NCBI RefSeq assembly: GCF_010499455.1
Contig: NZ_JAAGOH010000012.1
Location: 62,001-126,000 of the forward strand
Length of the DNA stretch: 64,000 bases
Direction of reading: 5' to 3'
DNA from: Ideonella livida
GTDB lineage: Bacteria; Pseudomonadota; Gammaproteobacteria; Burkholderiales; Burkholderiaceae_C
The position numbers and the translations under genes are program-made. The first letter of the stretch is position 1, and every line of letters begins with the position of its first letter. Positions 62,642 to 64,000 of this stretch are shown piece after piece. A model generated the notes under the pieces. The model was given only the letters and a program-made list of their open reading frames with translations. It ran no database searches and was not told where the DNA came from.

Positions 62642-63679
62642 TCAGCGATGGCTCAAGCCCAGGGCCTGGGCCAGCTCCACCTTGTGGCGCACGCCCAGGC
62701 TGCTGTAGACGGTGCGCAGGTAGGTGCGCACCGTGGCCGGGCTCAGGCCCAGCTGGCGGGCGATGGCCTTGTAGGTGACGCCGCTGGCATAGAGCAGCGC
62801 GGCCTCGCGCTCGCGGGGCGAAAGGTCCTGACCGGGCCCGCCGGGCCGGCCCAGGTGCAGGGCCAGCAGCTCGCCGCAGGCCGAGACGGCCAGGCTCTGG
62901 CGCCCCAGCCGTAAGGCACTGCCACCGCCCGTCAGCCGCGCCAGCAGCGCCGCCGGCAGCTGGGTGCCGCGCCAGCCCGGATGGGCCTGCTGCAGGGCGC
63001 GGGCCAGGTCGGCGCCCAGGTAGAGCAGGCGGCCATCGGGCTGGCACAGGGCCATCTGCCGGGCATCGCCCACCAGGCTCTGGCGCAGGGTGTCCTGCAC
63101 CACGTCGCTCCAGTGCTGGCGCAGGTGCTGCAGGTACAGGCCAAAGAGCAGTGCCTCGTCGTCGCTGAAGGCGGGCTGGCCGGCCGGGCGGTACAGCGAG
63201 ACGAAAAACATCAGGCCACTGACCGGCAGCTCCAGCGTGACCGCCATGGCGTGGTGCAGGCCGTGCCGGCGCACAAAGGCGGCCACCGCCGGCGGGTCGT
63301 CGGCATCACCGCTGTCCCGGCAAACCTGGCCCAGGCGCGCCATGGAGCCCTGGCCAAAGCTGTCCACGCTGCTGAGCGCGTTCCACTCGTCGGCAAAGCT
63401 GGGGGGCAGGCCCAGGCTGCCGTGCTGCCAGTTGTGCGCGGGCTGTGGGCCCACAGCGCCACTGTTCTCGCCCCACCAGGCGCTGGTGAAGGGCAGCAGG
63501 CCGTGAAACTCCTGCAGCGCCACCTGCAGCCACTGCGCCGGCTGGCCATGGCGGGCCAGTTCATGCAGACGCAGCAGGCAGGCGCTGAAGGCGGGCAGCA
63601 GGTCGGCGCGGGCCACCGGCTGCCCGGGTGGGCCGGTGCGGCTGGGCGAACGGGACGCGTGACGGCTGCCAGGGCTCAT
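62642..63679 (-). CDS. LuxR-family transcriptional regulator
   Basis: 345 residues. C-terminal LuxR/FixJ helix-turn-helix (LSPREREAALLYASGVTYK, then LGLSPATVRTYLRTVY). The N-terminal ~270 residues have no receiver Asp pattern and no clear autoinducer-binding signature; they resemble GAF/PAS-like effector domains. The gene lies 160 bp upstream of the lipoprotein amidohydrolase in the same direction, so it may control it. No gene is seen in 62482-62641. Confidence 0.87.
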   Translation of the reverse strand: MSPGSRHASRSPSRTGPPGQPVARADLLPAFSACLLRLHELARHGQPAQWLQVALQEFHGLLPFTSAWWGENSGAVGPQPAHNWQHGSLGLPPSFADEWNALSSVDSFGQGSMARLGQVCRDSGDADDPPAVAAFVRRHGLHHAMAVTLELPVSGLMFFVSLYRPAGQPAFSDDEALLFGLYLQHLRQHWSDVVQDTLRQSLVGDARQMALCQPDGRLLYLGADLARALQQAHPGWRGTQLPAALLARLTGGGSALRLGRQSLAVSACGELLALHLGRPGGPGQDLSPREREAALLYASGVTYKAIARQLGLSPATVRTYLRTVYSSLGVRHKVELAQALGLSHR

Positions 63680-63700
63680 GCCCCGGCACCTTACACGGCT

Positions 63701-64000
63701 TCAGCCCAGGGCGCGCAGCGGCGCCCAGGCCGCCTGAAAGCGCGCCCGCCGCGCCAGCAGCGGCGCGCGCGCGGCCGCCGGGCGGGGCTCGAACACCTGC
63801 TCGATGGCGGGCGGGGCCATCACCGCGGCCTCGGCGTGGCCCAGGCTGCACAGCGCCAGGCGGGCCGCGCCCAGGGCCGGCCCCACTTCGGCGGCCAGCG
63901 GGCGCTGCAGCGGCAGGTCCAGCACGTCGGCCAGCACCTGCAGCCAGCGCCCAGACCGGGCGCCGCCGCCGGTGGCCAGCAGGGCCTCGGGGCGGGCGCC
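63701..64000 (-). CDS. Xylulokinase-like FGGY kinase, 3' part (gene runs off window)
   Basis: The last ~99 residues of an FGGY sugar kinase. Seen: ATGGGARSGRWLQVLADVLD, the ATP-binding glycine motif of the family, then LPLQRPLAAEVGPALGAARLA and a C-terminal FEPRPAA segment, the usual end of xylulokinases. The catalytic N-terminal half is outside the window. It is 21 bp upstream of the luxR-type gene and reads in the same direction. Confidence 0.8.
   Translation of the reverse strand, partial: GARPEALLATGGGARSGRWLQVLADVLDLPLQRPLAAEVGPALGAARLALCSLGHAEAAVMAPPAIEQVFEPRPAAARAPLLARRARFQAAWAPLRALG

Overview
The window is very GC-rich (about 70%), densely packed and full of short intergenic gaps and ATGA/GTGA overlaps. 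Gene content (orphan tripartite-tricarboxylate 'Bug' receptors, NodD-type LysR regulators, a VanAB-type Rieske system, a Cys-type periplasmic formate dehydrogenase with DUF3305/DUF3306 partners) points to a metabolically versatile betaproteobacterium of the order Burkholderiales (Comamonadaceae/Sphaerotilaceae-like). This is inferred from gene families and composition; no rRNA or tRNA gene lies in the window.

Layout. (1) 1-4.7 kb: 5' part of a phthalate-dioxygenase-type reductase with a palindromic operator upstream, a gene remnant, then a YCF48-type beta-propeller protein and an MMPL/RND exporter. (2) 4.8-11.5 kb, plus strand: a catabolic series of MFS permease, KynB-like cyclase, Bug receptor, cupin, second Bug receptor, SDR and FAH-family hydrolase, with a strong terminator before the last gene. 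(3) 11.5-22.6 kb, minus strand: an apparent biosynthetic gene cluster. It encodes an NAPE-PLD-like metallo-hydrolase, a thermostable-hemolysin/GNAT-like protein, an AMP-ligase/TauD fusion, a darcynin-like protein, an AurF-like diiron oxygenase, a DHA2 exporter and two coupled class III aminotransferases, one of which lacks the PLP lysine. A TetR gene lies upstream, and its control region and that of the cluster share the palindrome TGAC-N5-GTCA. (4) 22.9-40.1 kb: C1 oxidation. A glutathione-independent formaldehyde dehydrogenase is followed by a formate dehydrogenase operon on the minus strand. Divergent from that operon are a two-component system, DUF3305, DUF3306, a multi-[4Fe-4S] protein, a TorD chaperone and MobA. 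Matching GCGACA-N3-TGTCGC palindromes stand before both arms, and the response regulator has lost the GAFTGA sigma-54 contact motif. (5) 40.1-49.7 kb: a LysR gene, then a sucrose-phosphorylase/ABC-transporter operon with two tandem solute-binding proteins and a divergent LacI regulator with two tandem operators. (6) 49.8-59.1 kb: a GT14 glycosyltransferase, then a second catabolic region: LysR, Bug receptor, FAD oxidoreductase, MFS, a two-subunit C-glycoside-deglycosidase-like pair, a decayed VanB-type reductase and an intact VanA-type Rieske oxygenase under a divergent TetR regulator. (7) 59.1-64 kb: PNPOx-like protein, small membrane protein, lipoprotein amidohydrolase, LuxR regulator and the 3' end of a xylulokinase.

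How it fits together. Formaldehyde dehydrogenase and formate dehydrogenase form a formaldehyde-to-CO2 route. Formaldehyde is the expected by-product of VanA-type O-demethylation, so the Rieske oxygenase at 57-58 kb and the C1 block may be linked (inference). The C-deglycosidase, Rieske and FAD genes suggest use of plant O-methylated or C-glycosylated aromatics. The most novel part is the 11.5-22.6 kb cluster: its combination of enzymes does not match any characterised pathway I can name.
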